50,143 nt of DNA from Gammaproteobacteria bacterium (lineage in GTDB: Bacteria; Pseudomonadota; Gammaproteobacteria; Pseudomonadales; Azotimanducaceae). A program made the position numbers and the translations under genes. Location of the stretch: NCBI GenBank assembly GCA_020832085.1, contig JAFIFJ010000130.1:1-50143 (forward strand). Direction: 5' to 3'. The notes below the pieces were generated by a model. It ran no database searches. It had not been told where the DNA came from and saw only the letters and a list, made by a program, of their open reading frames with translations. Shown one piece after another: positions 36,890 through 46,961 of the stretch. Each line of letters opens with the position of its first letter. Position 1 is the first letter of the stretch.

Positions 36890-39142
36890 CTAAAGCACCA
36901 CCTCCACCCGGTCGACGCGCTGGAAGCCGCGGGGCAGGCGGTTGCCGCGACGGGCGCGCTGGCCGACGTAGGCTTCGAGGTCACTCTGCTTCAGGCGCAG
37001 ATAGCGCTGCCCGGCATGCACCAGCACCTCTCCGTCGGGGGGCACGCTGCAGACCGCCAGCAGCGTCTCCTCCCCCGACTCGAAACTGGCCTTGGGAATG
37101 TTGATGATCTTGTTGCCCTTGCCGCGGGCGAGTTCCGGCAACTCGGCCACCGGGAAGGCCAGCAAGCGGCCGGCGCTGGTCACGGCCACCAGCGTGTCCG
37201 TTTCAGGATGCTGCACGACGCTCGGCGTCACCACGGCCGCGCCGGCGGGCAGCGTCAGGACCGCCTTTCCCGTTCGATTCTTGCTGACGAGGTCACTGAG
37301 CCGCACCACGAAGCCGTAGCCGGCGGAAGACGCCAGCACCACTGCACCCGAGGGCTCGCCAATGAGCAGCCCGCAGAACGTGGCCCCGGAGGGGGGACTC
37401 AGACGTCCGCTCAAGGGTTCGCCGTTGCCGCGTGCGGAAGGCAAGGTATGGGCCGGCAGTGAATAAGCACGGCCACTGCTGTCCACGAACAGCAGCAGAT
37501 CGTTGCTGCGGCCGCGCACCATGGCCATGTAGCCGTCCCCGGACCGATAGGCAAGTTCCTTGGGATCAATGTCATGACCTTTGGCGGCGCGAACCCAACC
37601 CTTCTCCGAAAGAATGACCGTTACCGGCTCGGTGGAGAGCAACTCCTCATCGGCATAGGCCCGGGCCTCGTCCCGTGCCACCAGCGGTGAGCGGCGGTCG
37701 TCGCCGAAGGCTTCGGCATCGGCGGCCAGTTCGTCCACGAGCAGTCGCTTCATTCGGCGGGCCGAGCCGAGAATGGCCTCCAGATCACCCTTCTCAGCCG
37801 CCAGCTCGCCTCGTTCCTGCTCGATGCGGATTTCTTCGAGCCGGGCCAGCTGACGCAGCCTGAGGTCGAGAATGGCCGTGGCCTGGGCATCCGTGAGGGT
37901 GAAGCGCTCCATCAATGCCTGTTTGGGCTTGTCCGCTTCGCGGACGATGCGGATCACCTCGTCCACATTGAGATAGGCGATCAGCAATGCTTCGAGGACG
38001 TGCAGGCGCTCGTCGATGCGATCGAGCCGATACTGCAGCCGCCGCCGGACGGTTTCGCGGCGGAACTGAAGCCACTCGGTGAGCATGGACTTCAGGCCCC
38101 GTACCCCGGGGCGTCCGTCGAGGCCGATTACGTTCATGTTGATGCGGTAGCTGCGCTCGAGGTCCGTCGTCGCGAACAGATGGGCCATCAGACGCTCGGC
38201 GTCGATGCGGTTGGAGCGCGGCACGATGACGATGCGAATGGGATTTTCGTGATCGGACTCGTCGCGCAGATCCACTACCGTGGGCAGCTTCTTGGCCTGC
38301 ATCTGCGCGGCAATCTGCTCGAGCACGCGGGCGGGCGAAACCTGATGAGGCAACGCGCTGACGACGATGTCACCCTGCTCCATGCGCCAGACTGCCCGGG
38401 CGCGGATGCTGCCGCGGCCGCTTTCGTAGAGTTCCTTGATGTCGGCCTTCGGCGTGACGATTTCGGCTTCCGTCGGGTAGTCCGGCCCCTTGATGTGCTC
38501 CATGAGGGCATCGAGGTCTGCAGCGGGTTCCTCGAGGAGGCGAATGCAGGCGGCAGCGACCTCCCGCAGATTGTGGGGCGGAACGTCCGTCGCCATACCC
38601 ACGGCAATGCCCGTCGTGCCGTTGAGCAGCAGCACGGGCAGCCGCGCCGGCAGCACCTTGGGCTCTTCCAGGGTGCCGTCGAAATTCGGCTGCCAGTCCA
38701 CGGTGCCCTGGCCCAGTTCGCTGAGCAGGAGCTCAGCGTGCCGGGACAGGCGCGCCTCGGTGTAGCGCATGGCGGCGAAGGACTTGGGATCATCCGGAGC
38801 ACCCCAGTTGCCCTGACCGTCCACGAGGGGATAGCGATAGGAGAAGGGCTGGGCCATCAGCACCATCGCCTCGTAGCAGGCGGCATCACCGTGGGGGTGG
38901 AATTTGCCCAACACGTCACCGATGGTGCGCGCCGACTTGGTGTACTTGGCCGTCACGGTCAGTCCGAGTTCGGACATGGCGTAGATGATACGGCGCTGCA
39001 CCGGCTTCAAGCCGTCGCCGATGTGGGGCAGCGCGCGGTCGTTGATGACGTACATGGAGTAGTCCAGATAGGCCTTCTCCGTGTACTGCCGCAGCGGCAT
39101 GCTCTCGACGGCGAAGCCGTCTCCCTGTTCGAGATCCGACAT
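36890..39142 (-). CDS. parC: DNA topoisomerase IV subunit A
   Basis: ParC forms the cleaving subunit of topoisomerase IV, which decatenates chromosomes. The 750-residue protein closely follows E. coli ParC, with [32 protein letters not shown], the active-site tyrosine in [12 protein letters not shown], and a C-terminal beta-pinwheel domain ending [13 protein letters not shown]. The usual quinolone-target serine (E. coli Ser80) is Ala87 here, while the nearby Glu is kept (E91). It lies 36 nt downstream of parE, in one operon. Confidence 0.97.
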   Translation of the reverse strand: MSDLEQGDGFAVESMPLRQYTEKAYLDYSMYVINDRALPHIGDGLKPVQRRIIYAMSELGLTVTAKYTKSARTIGDVLGKFHPHGDAACYEAMVLMAQPFSYRYPLVDGQGNWGAPDDPKSFAAMRYTEARLSRHAELLLSELGQGTVDWQPNFDGTLEEPKVLPARLPVLLLNGTTGIAVGMATDVPPHNLREVAAACIRLLEEPAADLDALMEHIKGPDYPTEAEIVTPKADIKELYESGRGSIRARAVWRMEQGDIVVSALPHQVSPARVLEQIAAQMQAKKLPTVVDLRDESDHENPIRIVIVPRSNRIDAERLMAHLFATTDLERSYRINMNVIGLDGRPGVRGLKSMLTEWLQFRRETVRRRLQYRLDRIDERLHVLEALLIAYLNVDEVIRIVREADKPKQALMERFTLTDAQATAILDLRLRQLARLEEIRIEQERGELAAEKGDLEAILGSARRMKRLLVDELAADAEAFGDDRRSPLVARDEARAYADEELLSTEPVTVILSEKGWVRAAKGHDIDPKELAYRSGDGYMAMVRGRSNDLLLFVDSSGRAYSLPAHTLPSARGNGEPLSGRLSPPSGATFCGLLIGEPSGAVVLASSAGYGFVVRLSDLVSKNRTGKAVLTLPAGAAVVTPSVVQHPETDTLVAVTSAGRLLAFPVAELPELARGKGNKIINIPKASFESGEETLLAVCSVPPDGEVLVHAGQRYLRLKQSDLEAYVGQRARRGNRLPRGFQRVDRVEVVL

Positions 39143-39178
39143 GGGCCGGGTCCTCCTGAATATTGAACAGCGGTCCGC

Positions 39179-41077
39179 TCAGACTTCGAGGTCGGCCTCG
39201 TGCCCCTTGCGCTCGAGCCAGTCGCGACGGTCACCTGCGCGCTTGCGCGCCAGCAGCATGTCCATCAGCTTGAAAGTCTCCGCATCGGAATCAATGGTGA
39301 GCTGAACCAGACGCCGGGTGTCCGGCGCCATGGTGGTCTCTCTGAGCTGCAGGGGATTCATCTCGCCTAAGCCCTTGAAGCGCTGGACGGTGATCTTGCC
39401 GGTCTTTTTCTCGGCTGCGATCTGATCGAGGCGGCCCTGCTTCTCGCCATCGTCGAGGGCGTAGTAAACGTCCTTGCCCACATCGATGCGATACAGCGGC
39501 GGCATGGCCACGAACACGTGGCCGGCCCGGACCAGCGCCGGGAAGTGGCGCTCGAACAAGGCGCAGAGCAAGGTCGCGATATGCAGCCCGTCGGAGTCAG
39601 CGTCGGCCAGGATGCAGACCTTGCCGTAGCGCAGCCCGGTGAGGTCGGTGGAGTTCGGATCCACGCCCAGGGCCACGGCAATGTCGTGCACCTCCTGGCT
39701 GGCGAGGATCTGATTCGAGTCCACCTCCCAGGTGTTGAGAATCTTGCCCCGCAGCGGCATCACGGCCTGGAACTCCCGATCCCGCGCCTGCTTGGCGGAG
39801 CCGCCGGCAGAGTCGCCTTCCACCAGGAACAGCTCCGAACGGCGGACATCGGCACCGGCACAATCCGCGAGTTTGCCGGGTAAAGCGGGTCCGGACGTCA
39901 CTCGCTTGCGCGCCACCTTCTTGGCGGCCTGCACCCGACTCTGGGCGCTCCTGATGGCAATCTCGGCAATCCGTTCCGCTTCCGCGGTGTGCTGGTTCAG
40001 CCACAGGCTGAAGGCATCCCGCGCCACCCCGGACACGAACACCGCCGACTGCCGCGAGGACAGACGCTCCTTGGTCTGGCCGGAGAACTGTGGATCATGC
40101 AGCTTCACCGACAGCACGTAGGCGCAGCGTTCCCAGAGATCCTCCGGTGCCAGCTTGAGCCCCCGCGGCAGCAGGTTGCGCAGCTCGCAGAATTCCCGCA
40201 GCGCCTCGGTGAGACCGCTGCGCAGGCCGTTGACGTGCGTGCCGCCCTGGGCGGTGGGAATGAGGTTGACGTAGCTCTCGGCCAGCAGTTCACCGGCATC
40301 CGGCAGCCACTGCACGGCCCACTCCACAGCCTCGTCGTTGCCCGCGCTGCGATAGCGGAACGGTGGCGTCGGCACCGACTCCCAGCCGTCTGTGGCCTGA
40401 CTCAGATAGTCCGCCAGACCGTCTTCGTAGTACCAGGTGATCTCTTCGGGCTCACTGCCGCTGCGATCCCGGAACACCACCTCCAGCGCCGGGCACAGCA
40501 CGGCCTTGGCGCGCAGCAGGTGCTTGAGTCTGGCTACCGAAATCTTCGGCGAATCGAAGTAGGAGGCGTCCGGGCGGAAGCGGATGCGGGTCCCCGTCGT
40601 GCGCTTGCCGGTACTGCCGATGACTTCCAGCGCAGTCACGGGATCGCCGTGCTCGAAGCGGATGTGATGCACCGCCCCGTCCCGCTTGACCTCGACTTCC
40701 AGCCACTCCGAGAGGGCATTGACCACGCTGACCCCGACGCCATGCAGGCCGCCGGAGAACTGGTACTGCTCGGAGGAAAACTTGCCGCCCGCATGCAGCC
40801 GCGTGAGGATCAGTTCCACCCCGGTCACGCCATGTTCCGGATGCACATCCACCGGCATGCCGCGACCGTCGTCCACCACTTCGATGCTCTGATCCGCCTC
40901 GAGGGTGACCTCGATGCGCCGGGCATGGCCGGCCAGGGCTTCATCGACGCTGTTGTCGATGACTTCCTGAACGAGATGATTGGGTCGGCTGGTGTCGGTG
41001 TACATGCCGGGGCGCTTGCGCACCGGCTCGAGTCCGGTCAGGACCTGGATGGATTCAGCGAGGTACTGCTTGGTCAT
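39179..41077 (-). CDS. parE: DNA topoisomerase IV subunit B
   Basis: ParE supplies the ATPase half of topoisomerase IV. The 632-residue protein has the GHKL ATPase motifs (VIDNSVDEALAGHARRIEV, VVDDGRGMPVDVHPE, SGGLHGVGVSVVNALS) and the TOPRIM motifs ELFLVEGDSAGGSAKQARDR and ILADADSDGLHIATLL, ending with the RRDWLERKG region. It is the first of parE-parC on the minus strand. The cpdA and yqiA genes present upstream of parE in E. coli are missing; yqiB is the direct neighbour after 91 nt. Confidence 0.97.
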   Translation of the reverse strand: MTKQYLAESIQVLTGLEPVRKRPGMYTDTSRPNHLVQEVIDNSVDEALAGHARRIEVTLEADQSIEVVDDGRGMPVDVHPEHGVTGVELILTRLHAGGKFSSEQYQFSGGLHGVGVSVVNALSEWLEVEVKRDGAVHHIRFEHGDPVTALEVIGSTGKRTTGTRIRFRPDASYFDSPKISVARLKHLLRAKAVLCPALEVVFRDRSGSEPEEITWYYEDGLADYLSQATDGWESVPTPPFRYRSAGNDEAVEWAVQWLPDAGELLAESYVNLIPTAQGGTHVNGLRSGLTEALREFCELRNLLPRGLKLAPEDLWERCAYVLSVKLHDPQFSGQTKERLSSRQSAVFVSGVARDAFSLWLNQHTAEAERIAEIAIRSAQSRVQAAKKVARKRVTSGPALPGKLADCAGADVRRSELFLVEGDSAGGSAKQARDREFQAVMPLRGKILNTWEVDSNQILASQEVHDIAVALGVDPNSTDLTGLRYGKVCILADADSDGLHIATLLCALFERHFPALVRAGHVFVAMPPLYRIDVGKDVYYALDDGEKQGRLDQIAAEKKTGKITVQRFKGLGEMNPLQLRETTMAPDTRRLVQLTIDSDAETFKLMDMLLARKRAGDRRDWLERKGHEADLEV

Positions 41078-41168
41078 CGAGAATCCGCGTGGCTTGAAGA
41101 CCGCGCAATCTTAACTGGAGTGACGGACGCTGCGTAGCGGCGAGGGCGAATTCCTTCGCCGGCACGCC

Positions 41169-41633
41169 TCAATCACCACCGCCGATGACCACCGGCACCG
41201 GTTCCCGACCCTCGGCCAGACAAAGTGAGAGGTACTCACCGAGGAAGCGGTTGAGCTGCACTTTCTCGTCAGGCTGACGCATCTTGCCGTTGGGATACTC
41301 ATAACGGCCCTCGAAACGATCCTCGCCCTGGTAGGCGGTGACCTCGGCCGTCTGGGCATCGTGATAGAGCCGCACCGTGAGGCGGGGTGCCGGCAGCAGC
41401 GGATGCCACTCGGATGCCGAGCGCTCGAAGTCCACCGTCAGCGTGGTGGTGTAGGGACAGCGTTCGAGAACGCGGAAGCGCAGCAGACGGTGCTCGGCCT
41501 CGAGCAGGGTCAGGGTCAGGCTGCGCTCGTCACGGTCGAAGAGCTCAGGCAGCAGCCTGTGCAACCGCACATAGTTGGCATCGCACTCCGCCATGTGTGC
41601 GACCAGATCCACCTTGTAGCGCTTCAGCGCCAT
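41169..41633 (-). CDS. yqiB: DUF1249 protein YqiB
   Basis: The 154-residue protein (MALKRYKVDLVAHMAECDANYVRLHRLLPEL ... RMRQPDEKVQLNRFLGEYLSLCLAEG, split by a beta-rich centre) matches the DUF1249/YqiB family, whose function is unknown. I chose ATG at 41633, with AGGAG 5 nt upstream, over an earlier in-frame start. Its position between nudF and parE matches E. coli, where nudF-yqiB-cpdA are contiguous. Confidence 0.9.
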   Translation of the reverse strand: MALKRYKVDLVAHMAECDANYVRLHRLLPELFDRDERSLTLTLLEAEHRLLRFRVLERCPYTTTLTVDFERSASEWHPLLPAPRLTVRLYHDAQTAEVTAYQGEDRFEGRYEYPNGKMRQPDEKVQLNRFLGEYLSLCLAEGREPVPVVIGGGD

Positions 41634-41806
41634 GCCTGCTCCTGCGGCCACTTGGATGCCCGTGACGATCACTTTCCTCTGCAGGGGAACGATAACACGG
41701 GGATGCCGCGGAAACGCGGCAGGGTCTGCGTGACGTCTTCAGAGGCCTTCAGCGGGGTTCGCGCCAGGAGCGCTGGGGCAGGCAGCGGACCAGCGGCGGG
41801 GACGAC

Positions 41807-42451
41807 TCAGGTGGACAGCAGGGCGTCACCGGCAAGCCAGCGCCTGCGGAGCTGCTCCCGATTGAGCAGCAGCCACTGCAGGCCGATGATGCCGGCCGCG
41901 TTGCGCACCTCCCCCGCCTGCAGCGCGGCCTCGGCCGCGGCGAAGTCCAGCACATGCACCCGGATGTCCTCGTGCTCGCTATCGAGCCCGTGCAGCCCTC
42001 CGGCCTGGGCCGCGTCCACCCGGCCACAGTACAGCAGCACCTCCTCGGTGCTGCCGCCGGGGCTCACCTGATAGCGGCAGATGAACTCCAGCGCAGCGAC
42101 TTCCAGTCCGGCCTCCTCATGGGCCTCGCGCCGCGCCACCTGTTCCGGAGACTCGCCGTCCTCGACGATGCCCGCCACCAGTTCCAGCAGCCAGGGCGAA
42201 TAGGCCATGTCCAAAGCGCCGATGCGGAACTGCTCGATGCAGACCACCTGATCGCGGACGGGATCGTAGGGCAGCATGACCACGGCGGGCTCGCGGACGA
42301 ACAGCTCCCGCTGCATTTCCCCGCTCCACCCCCCTGCAAACAGGCGATGGCGGAGGCGGAGTACATCCATGCGGAAGAAGCCCTGCCAAGCCGGACTCCG
42401 GGCCAGCACCTCCACGTCGTCACGGCTGAAGCCGGCAGTCCGCCAGGACAC
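41807..42451 (-). CDS. nudF: ADP-ribose pyrophosphatase NudF
   Basis: NudF hydrolyses ADP-ribose to AMP and ribose-5-phosphate. The 214-residue protein carries a complete Nudix box, GIVEDGESPEQVARREAHEEAG, and the N-terminal DVEVLARSPAWQGFFRMDVLRLRHRLF segment typical of the family. I chose GTG at 42451, six bases after the tolC stop; a longer reading would overlap tolC by 64 nt. It is probably co-transcribed with tolC. The next 173 nt before yqiB contain nothing recognised. Confidence 0.93.
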   Translation of the reverse strand: MSWRTAGFSRDDVEVLARSPAWQGFFRMDVLRLRHRLFAGGWSGEMQRELFVREPAVVMLPYDPVRDQVVCIEQFRIGALDMAYSPWLLELVAGIVEDGESPEQVARREAHEEAGLEVAALEFICRYQVSPGGSTEEVLLYCGRVDAAQAGGLHGLDSEHEDIRVHVLDFAAAEAALQAGEVRNAAGIIGLQWLLLNREQLRRRWLAGDALLST

Positions 42452-42456
42452 GACGC

Positions 42457-43992
42457 TCAGCTCTGTTCCGAGCGGCGGGGACGCGGTGGCGCAGTGGGCG
42501 GCGGCGGCTCTTCGAGCCAACGGTTCAGCACCAGCAGATCGGCCGGCGTCAGCAGCCCTGCCTGGCGCTTGAGATTGATGACGTCGAGGACGAAGTCGAT
42601 GGTGGAATTGGCTTCGTCGCGGATGGCCGAGAACAGCAGGCGCTGGGCATCGAGGACATCGACGATGTTGCGCGTCCCCACCTCGTAGCCCGTTTCAGCG
42701 GCTTCCAGTGCGGAGCGCGCCGACACGATGGCCTGAGCCCGGGCCCGGGTACGGGCCACGTTGCGACGCACGCTGATGTGCAGGGCACGGGTGTTCTGGG
42801 TCACCTGCCGCACGGTGGCGTCGTAGAGCTGGACCTGACTGTCGTGACGGGCCGCTGCGCGCCGGCGGTTGGCGCTGATGGCGCCACCGGCGAAGACCGG
42901 CACCGACACGTTCACGCTGAGCGTGGTGTCCTTACCGTCTGCAGGGAACCTATCGGGGGGCCCCCCCGCCATGTCGCCCGACAGCACCCGACGGGTGACA
43001 TCCGTCGTCCTGTCCGCATACGACAGCTGCAACGCTACACTGGGCAGATGCTCGCTGGCAGCAGCGCGGGCATCATGCTCCGCCACGTGCCGCTGCTGCA
43101 GGGCGACCTTGATGTCGGCATTGTGCTGCAGCGCGAACTCCACCCACTCGGCCATGCCCTCCGGGGTGGGATCCATGACCGGAAACTCGTCCTGCAACTG
43201 CCAGAGCTGGCTGTGGCTGCGGCCGGTGATCACCGACAGGTTCTCCAGGGCCACCTCGACGTCGCCCTCGAAGCCGAGGCGGTCGGCGGTGGCGATGTCG
43301 TAGGCTGCCCGCGCCTCGAAGACGTCGGTAATGGCCACGAGGCCCACCTCGAAGCGCTGTTCCACCTGCTCGAGCTGGCCGCTGAGCGCCGCTTCCTGGG
43401 CCAGGCTGGCCTGCAGGTTCGCCATGGCCCGCAGGACGGCAAAGTAGGCCTCAGCCGTGCGCACCATGAGATCCTGCTGGGCCACCGTGAAGTCGGCCCG
43501 CGCCTGCTCGGTGAGATCCCGCCCGCGCTGGAAGCGGAACCAGGCCGGGAGATCGAACAGGGGCTGCTGCAGGGTGACTGACCAGCGCTCGGTCTCCCGG
43601 TCACTGTTGGTGAAGTTGGGAATAACCTCGCCGCCCCCGATGGGGAAAGCCCCACGATCCTTGATCTCGGAGTCCTGATAGGTATACGCCGCCTCGATGC
43701 GCGGCAGGATCTCCGCCAGACCCAGCCGCCGCTCCTCGAGCCCGGCGCGGAACGACGCCTCGGCCGCCGCCAGGCTGCGGTCGTTGCGCAGCGCCAGTTC
43801 GTACACGCCAGCCAGCGTGTTCTGCCAGTGAGCCTCCTGGGACGGGTCCGGCGGCGGCAGCGTCTGTACCAGATCCTCCCGCCAGACCTCGCCAGCGGTG
43901 GCGAACTCGGCGGCTGCCGGAGTCGTCAGAGCTGCACAGACAAGCAGCGCGCCCGCAGCGAGGCACGAAAATCGAGGGGAATCGAATGTCAC
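42457..43992 (-). CDS. tolC: TolC-family outer membrane efflux/secretion channel
   Basis: TolC trimers span the outer membrane and periplasm as the exit duct of efflux pumps and type I secretion. The 511-residue precursor has a signal peptide (about 1-28, ending TTPAAA), then two outer-membrane-efflux repeats with long helical stretches (FQRGRDLTEQARADFTVAQQ; VGTRNIVDVLDAQRLLFSAIRDE) and the GxxxxxDVF/DVLDAQ motifs. A P-rich tail ends the protein. I chose GTG at 43992, with GGAG 10 nt upstream. Partner pump genes are not in the window. Confidence 0.93.
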   Translation of the reverse strand: MTFDSPRFSCLAAGALLVCAALTTPAAAEFATAGEVWREDLVQTLPPPDPSQEAHWQNTLAGVYELALRNDRSLAAAEASFRAGLEERRLGLAEILPRIEAAYTYQDSEIKDRGAFPIGGGEVIPNFTNSDRETERWSVTLQQPLFDLPAWFRFQRGRDLTEQARADFTVAQQDLMVRTAEAYFAVLRAMANLQASLAQEAALSGQLEQVEQRFEVGLVAITDVFEARAAYDIATADRLGFEGDVEVALENLSVITGRSHSQLWQLQDEFPVMDPTPEGMAEWVEFALQHNADIKVALQQRHVAEHDARAAASEHLPSVALQLSYADRTTDVTRRVLSGDMAGGPPDRFPADGKDTTLSVNVSVPVFAGGAISANRRRAAARHDSQVQLYDATVRQVTQNTRALHISVRRNVARTRARAQAIVSARSALEAAETGYEVGTRNIVDVLDAQRLLFSAIRDEANSTIDFVLDVINLKRQAGLLTPADLLVLNRWLEEPPPPTAPPRPRRSEQS

Positions 43993-44036
43993 AGCAAGCT
44001 CACTCCGATCAACTGTCCGAGGGTCGGGCCCGATGC

Positions 44037-44066
44037 TTTCTACTCGCAGGATCAAGCTGCGGTCAA
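44037..44066 (-). promoter_or_regulatory. Candidate tolC promoter
   Basis: On the minus strand TTGACC (44061-44066), an 18-nt spacer and TAGAAA (44037-44042) form a near-consensus sigma70 promoter about 45 nt before the chosen tolC start. Confidence 0.5.
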
Positions 44067-44219
44067 GACAGACCCTGCCCCCAGGGCCCATGCTGCACCC
44101 TACCGGGCAGGCGACCGGGTGTCATCTTCGTTCCGTCGCAGGAGCACTTCGCCCGATCCCATCCGCGCCGGGCCGGGAGCCCGTTGGGTTCGCTGCAGGC
44201 AAGCCGCAAAGGCGCGGCG

Positions 44220-45482
44220 TCAGAGTGCACGAATATCGGCCAGGATCGCGCCCAGCGCGCCCCGATTGGCTTCCACCACACTTCGTGCTGCGTCGCTGCG
44301 CTGCTGCCAGAGTTCGTCGTCGCCAAGTACGCGTTCCATGGCCCGCGCCAGTTCATCGGCGTCAGCCACCACTTCGAGCGCGCAGGCCTCCCGGAAGCGC
44401 TGCGCCACGTCCGTGAAGTTCGCCAGGTGAGGGCCGCTGAACAGCGGCAGACCATGCCAGGCAGGCTCGATGGGATTGTGGCCGCCGTGGGGCACCAGGG
44501 AGCCCCCCAGAAAGGCCACGTCAGCAAGGCCGTAGAGCGCAATCAGTTCGCCCATGACGTCCCCGAGCAGCAGGCGGCTGCCCGCCGGCACCTCACCCGC
44601 CGACAACCGGGCTGCAGCCAGCGGCGATTGCTCCATGAGACGCCAGACGGCATCGAAGCGGTGGGCATGCCGGGGCACGATCAGCAGGCGCCAGTCCGGG
44701 TGCCTGCGCAACAGTGGCACACAGGCGGCCAGCAGGCGCTGCTCCTCGCCGGCGTGGGTGCTCGCGGCAATGAGCAACGGGCCGTCATCGGTACCGAGCC
44801 GTTCCCGGGCCCGGTCCATCCGCACCGAAAGATCGCCGGGCAGGAGGGCATCGAACTTCATGTTGCCGGGGCAGGTGACACGCTCCGGCCGGGCTCCGAG
44901 CGCGATAAAGCGCTGCGCACTGCCGCTGTCCTGACAGGCAATGAGATCGACGCCATCGAGCATGTCCCGGGTCAGGCCGCCAAGCCGGCGATAGCCGGCG
45001 GCTGAGCGCTCTGAGAGGCGGGCATTGACCAGCACCACCCGTACCCCGAAGCGCTGACACTCGTGGATCAGGACCGGCCAGAGCTCGGTCTCGATCAGCA
45101 CCAGCAGGCGCGGCCGGGCCCGGCGCAGGAAGGCCCTGATGCTGAACGGCAGATCGAAAGGCAGCCAGCTCAGATGAACACTGTCGCCAAGCAGTTCCCT
45201 GGCCCGGTCGCGACCGGCAGCCGTGGTCACAGTGAGGATGCGCGGGGCGCTCGGTGCCAGGGCTTCGAGACCGCGCAGCAGGGGCACGGCCGCCACGGTT
45301 TCCCCCACGCTCACGGCGTGGACCCAGACGCCGGCCGCTTCCGGCGCGCCATCCCAACGACCAAAGCGGGCCGCGAGATCCTGGCGATACAGCGGCTCGG
45401 CACGTCCACGCCACCACAGGCGCAACAGCAGCAGGGGCAGCGCGAGCAGATGCAGCGTGATGTAGATGGCGCGCCAGATCAT
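44220..45482 (-). CDS. waaA: 3-deoxy-D-manno-octulosonic acid (Kdo) transferase WaaA
   Basis: WaaA adds Kdo to lipid IVA at the inner membrane in LPS synthesis. The 420-residue protein begins with a membrane-associated helix (MIWRAIYITLHLLALPLLLL) and has WVHAVSVGETVAAVPLL with the catalytic Glu, ETELWPVLIHECQRFGVRVVLVNARLSERS, and the C-terminal GGSLVPHGGHNPIEPAWHGLP donor-binding block. I chose ATG at 45482; upstream in-frame sequence is the intergenic repeat. It lies upstream of tolC on the same strand with a 227-nt gap. Confidence 0.95.
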   Translation of the reverse strand: MIWRAIYITLHLLALPLLLLRLWWRGRAEPLYRQDLAARFGRWDGAPEAAGVWVHAVSVGETVAAVPLLRGLEALAPSAPRILTVTTAAGRDRARELLGDSVHLSWLPFDLPFSIRAFLRRARPRLLVLIETELWPVLIHECQRFGVRVVLVNARLSERSAAGYRRLGGLTRDMLDGVDLIACQDSGSAQRFIALGARPERVTCPGNMKFDALLPGDLSVRMDRARERLGTDDGPLLIAASTHAGEEQRLLAACVPLLRRHPDWRLLIVPRHAHRFDAVWRLMEQSPLAAARLSAGEVPAGSRLLLGDVMGELIALYGLADVAFLGGSLVPHGGHNPIEPAWHGLPLFSGPHLANFTDVAQRFREACALEVVADADELARAMERVLGDDELWQQRSDAARSVVEANRGALGAILADIRAL

Positions 45483-45537
45483 GACCGCCACGGGCCTTGG
45501 AGCCTGCGCGATAGAACGTGGAAGCGCTGCGACGAAT

Positions 45538-45690
45538 GTTCGTTCACGCGGTCGCGGCGGGAACATGGGATTGGATGGGCGTGGCATGACCTGTGGGAGC
45601 TCACGAAGCGCAGCGTAGTGAGCGATTGTTTGCCGCGCAGAGAAGGCTTCCTGCAGGCTGGGAGCTTGCAGGCCGCTGCGCTGCCTTCGC
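45538..45690 (+). repeat. Intergenic repeat, GTTCGTTCACGC and TGTGGGAG units
   Basis: The 325-nt gap between waaA and the SDR gene holds no convincing gene. It contains GTTCGTTCACGCGGTCGCGG (45538-45557), matching 25125-25144 at all but one base. A CTGTGGGAG unit follows (45591-45599), whose stem GCTCAC (45599-45604) pairs with GTGAGC (45618-45623). The unit then continues with CAGGCTG-GAGCTTGC as at 823-926. Confidence 0.6.
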
Positions 45691-45807
45691 GACTGGGCCT
45701 CACAGGCTGCGCTGCGCTGCGCCTGCACCACCGAGCCGTCGACCGCAACGTGTGCTGTTCCACAAGAGCGGATCGGTGCGCGTGCCGCAACGGCAGGGAA
45801 TCTTCCA

Positions 45808-46602
45808 TCAACCGATCCTGGCGGACTGGCCGCCGTCCACCGGCAGACAGACGCCGGTAATGAAGCGCGCCTCGTCGGAAGCCAGGAACAGCGCCGCGTT
45901 GGCCACGTCCCAGGCATCGCCCATGCGGCCACCGAGGGGCACCAGCGCATGGCGCTGACGGATCAGTTCCTCGCGCTCCCGGCCCGCCGCCACGTGACCC
46001 TCGATGGCCATGGGCGTGTTCATCAGTCCCGGCATGATGACATTGGCCCGGATGCCGTGGCTGGCGTTGCCCATGGCCAGCGCGTGGGTGTAGGCGTTCA
46101 GCGCCGCCTTCGACGACTTGTAGGCCACCAGCCCGACCGAGCAGACCGCCGCCACCGACGAGATGTTGGTGATCACCCCCGCACCCTGGGCACGCATGAC
46201 CGGCAGCGCGTGCTTGCAGACCAGCATCACACTCTTGACGTTGGTGGCGAAGATCCTTTCCCAGACCTCTTCGGTCATGCTGCCGGCACCGCGGTCACCG
46301 CTGCCGATACCGACATTGTTGTGGAGCACATCGACGCGCCCATAGCGTTCGACGCAGGTGGTGATCACCGCGGCGCATTCTGACTCCCGCGTTACGTCCG
46401 CCGCCATCACGCTGCCTTCACCACCGCGTTCCCGGACCAGCGCCAGGGTTGCCTCGGCAGACTCGAGATTGCGGTCCACCAGCAGCACCGTGGCGCCCTC
46501 CTCCCCGAAGCGCATGGCTGTCGCCCGGCCGTTACCGAGCCCTGCGCCCGGCGTCTGCCCGGCACCCACCACGACGGCAATCCTGCCCTGAAGTCTGCCC
46601 AT
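45808..46602 (-). CDS. Short-chain dehydrogenase/reductase
   Basis: The 264-residue Rossmann-fold oxidoreductase has a variant dinucleotide motif (VVVGAGQTPGAGLGNG in place of TGxxxGxG), the NNVGIGSG structural motif, the catalytic Ser in NISSVAAVCS and the YKSSK active-site pair, and ends with FITGVCLPVDGGQSA. The substrate cannot be predicted. I chose ATG at 46602, with GGAGG close upstream. It is isolated between two repeat- or relic-containing gaps and is not part of the Pseudomonas-like gene order. Confidence 0.88.
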   Translation of the reverse strand: MGRLQGRIAVVVGAGQTPGAGLGNGRATAMRFGEEGATVLLVDRNLESAEATLALVRERGGEGSVMAADVTRESECAAVITTCVERYGRVDVLHNNVGIGSGDRGAGSMTEEVWERIFATNVKSVMLVCKHALPVMRAQGAGVITNISSVAAVCSVGLVAYKSSKAALNAYTHALAMGNASHGIRANVIMPGLMNTPMAIEGHVAAGREREELIRQRHALVPLGGRMGDAWDVANAALFLASDEARFITGVCLPVDGGQSARIG

Positions 46603-46961
46603 GTCCCCTCCGTCCCGCTGCCAGTATCCCGCCCACGGCATCGGGATGCCAAGTCGGTCCCGATCAGTGACAATGACCGGCAAGCCCCTTTGCGCTTGAC
46701 TTCAGGAGACGCACTCTTGGGCCGTCAGCGTCACAACTGCCTGAAGCCCATGGCTGCCCACGCGCGCGTCGTTGGCGCTGGGATGGCCGGACTCCGGATC
46801 CATGGCTGCCTGCCCGTAGCAGAGTTCACCGCTGTCCTGCCCCCGCAGCGGGACCCGGGCGGCCGCCAGACAGGGGCCAACGCGGGCCTGGCTGCACTGC
46901 AAGCGGCGCTAAGGGAGCGTTCACGGCTGACTCTGACCCGCGACCTCAGGGAGTCGTCGGC
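46603..46961. other. Gap without a recognised gene
   Basis: This 359-nt stretch lies upstream of the aldo/keto-reductase relic. A short open frame (about 46717-46965, plus strand) contains RVVGAGMAGLRI, which resembles an FAD-binding GxGxxG motif, but nothing recognisable follows it. It may be decayed coding sequence. An AGGAG at 46704-46708 precedes a TTG in that frame. Confidence 0.3.
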
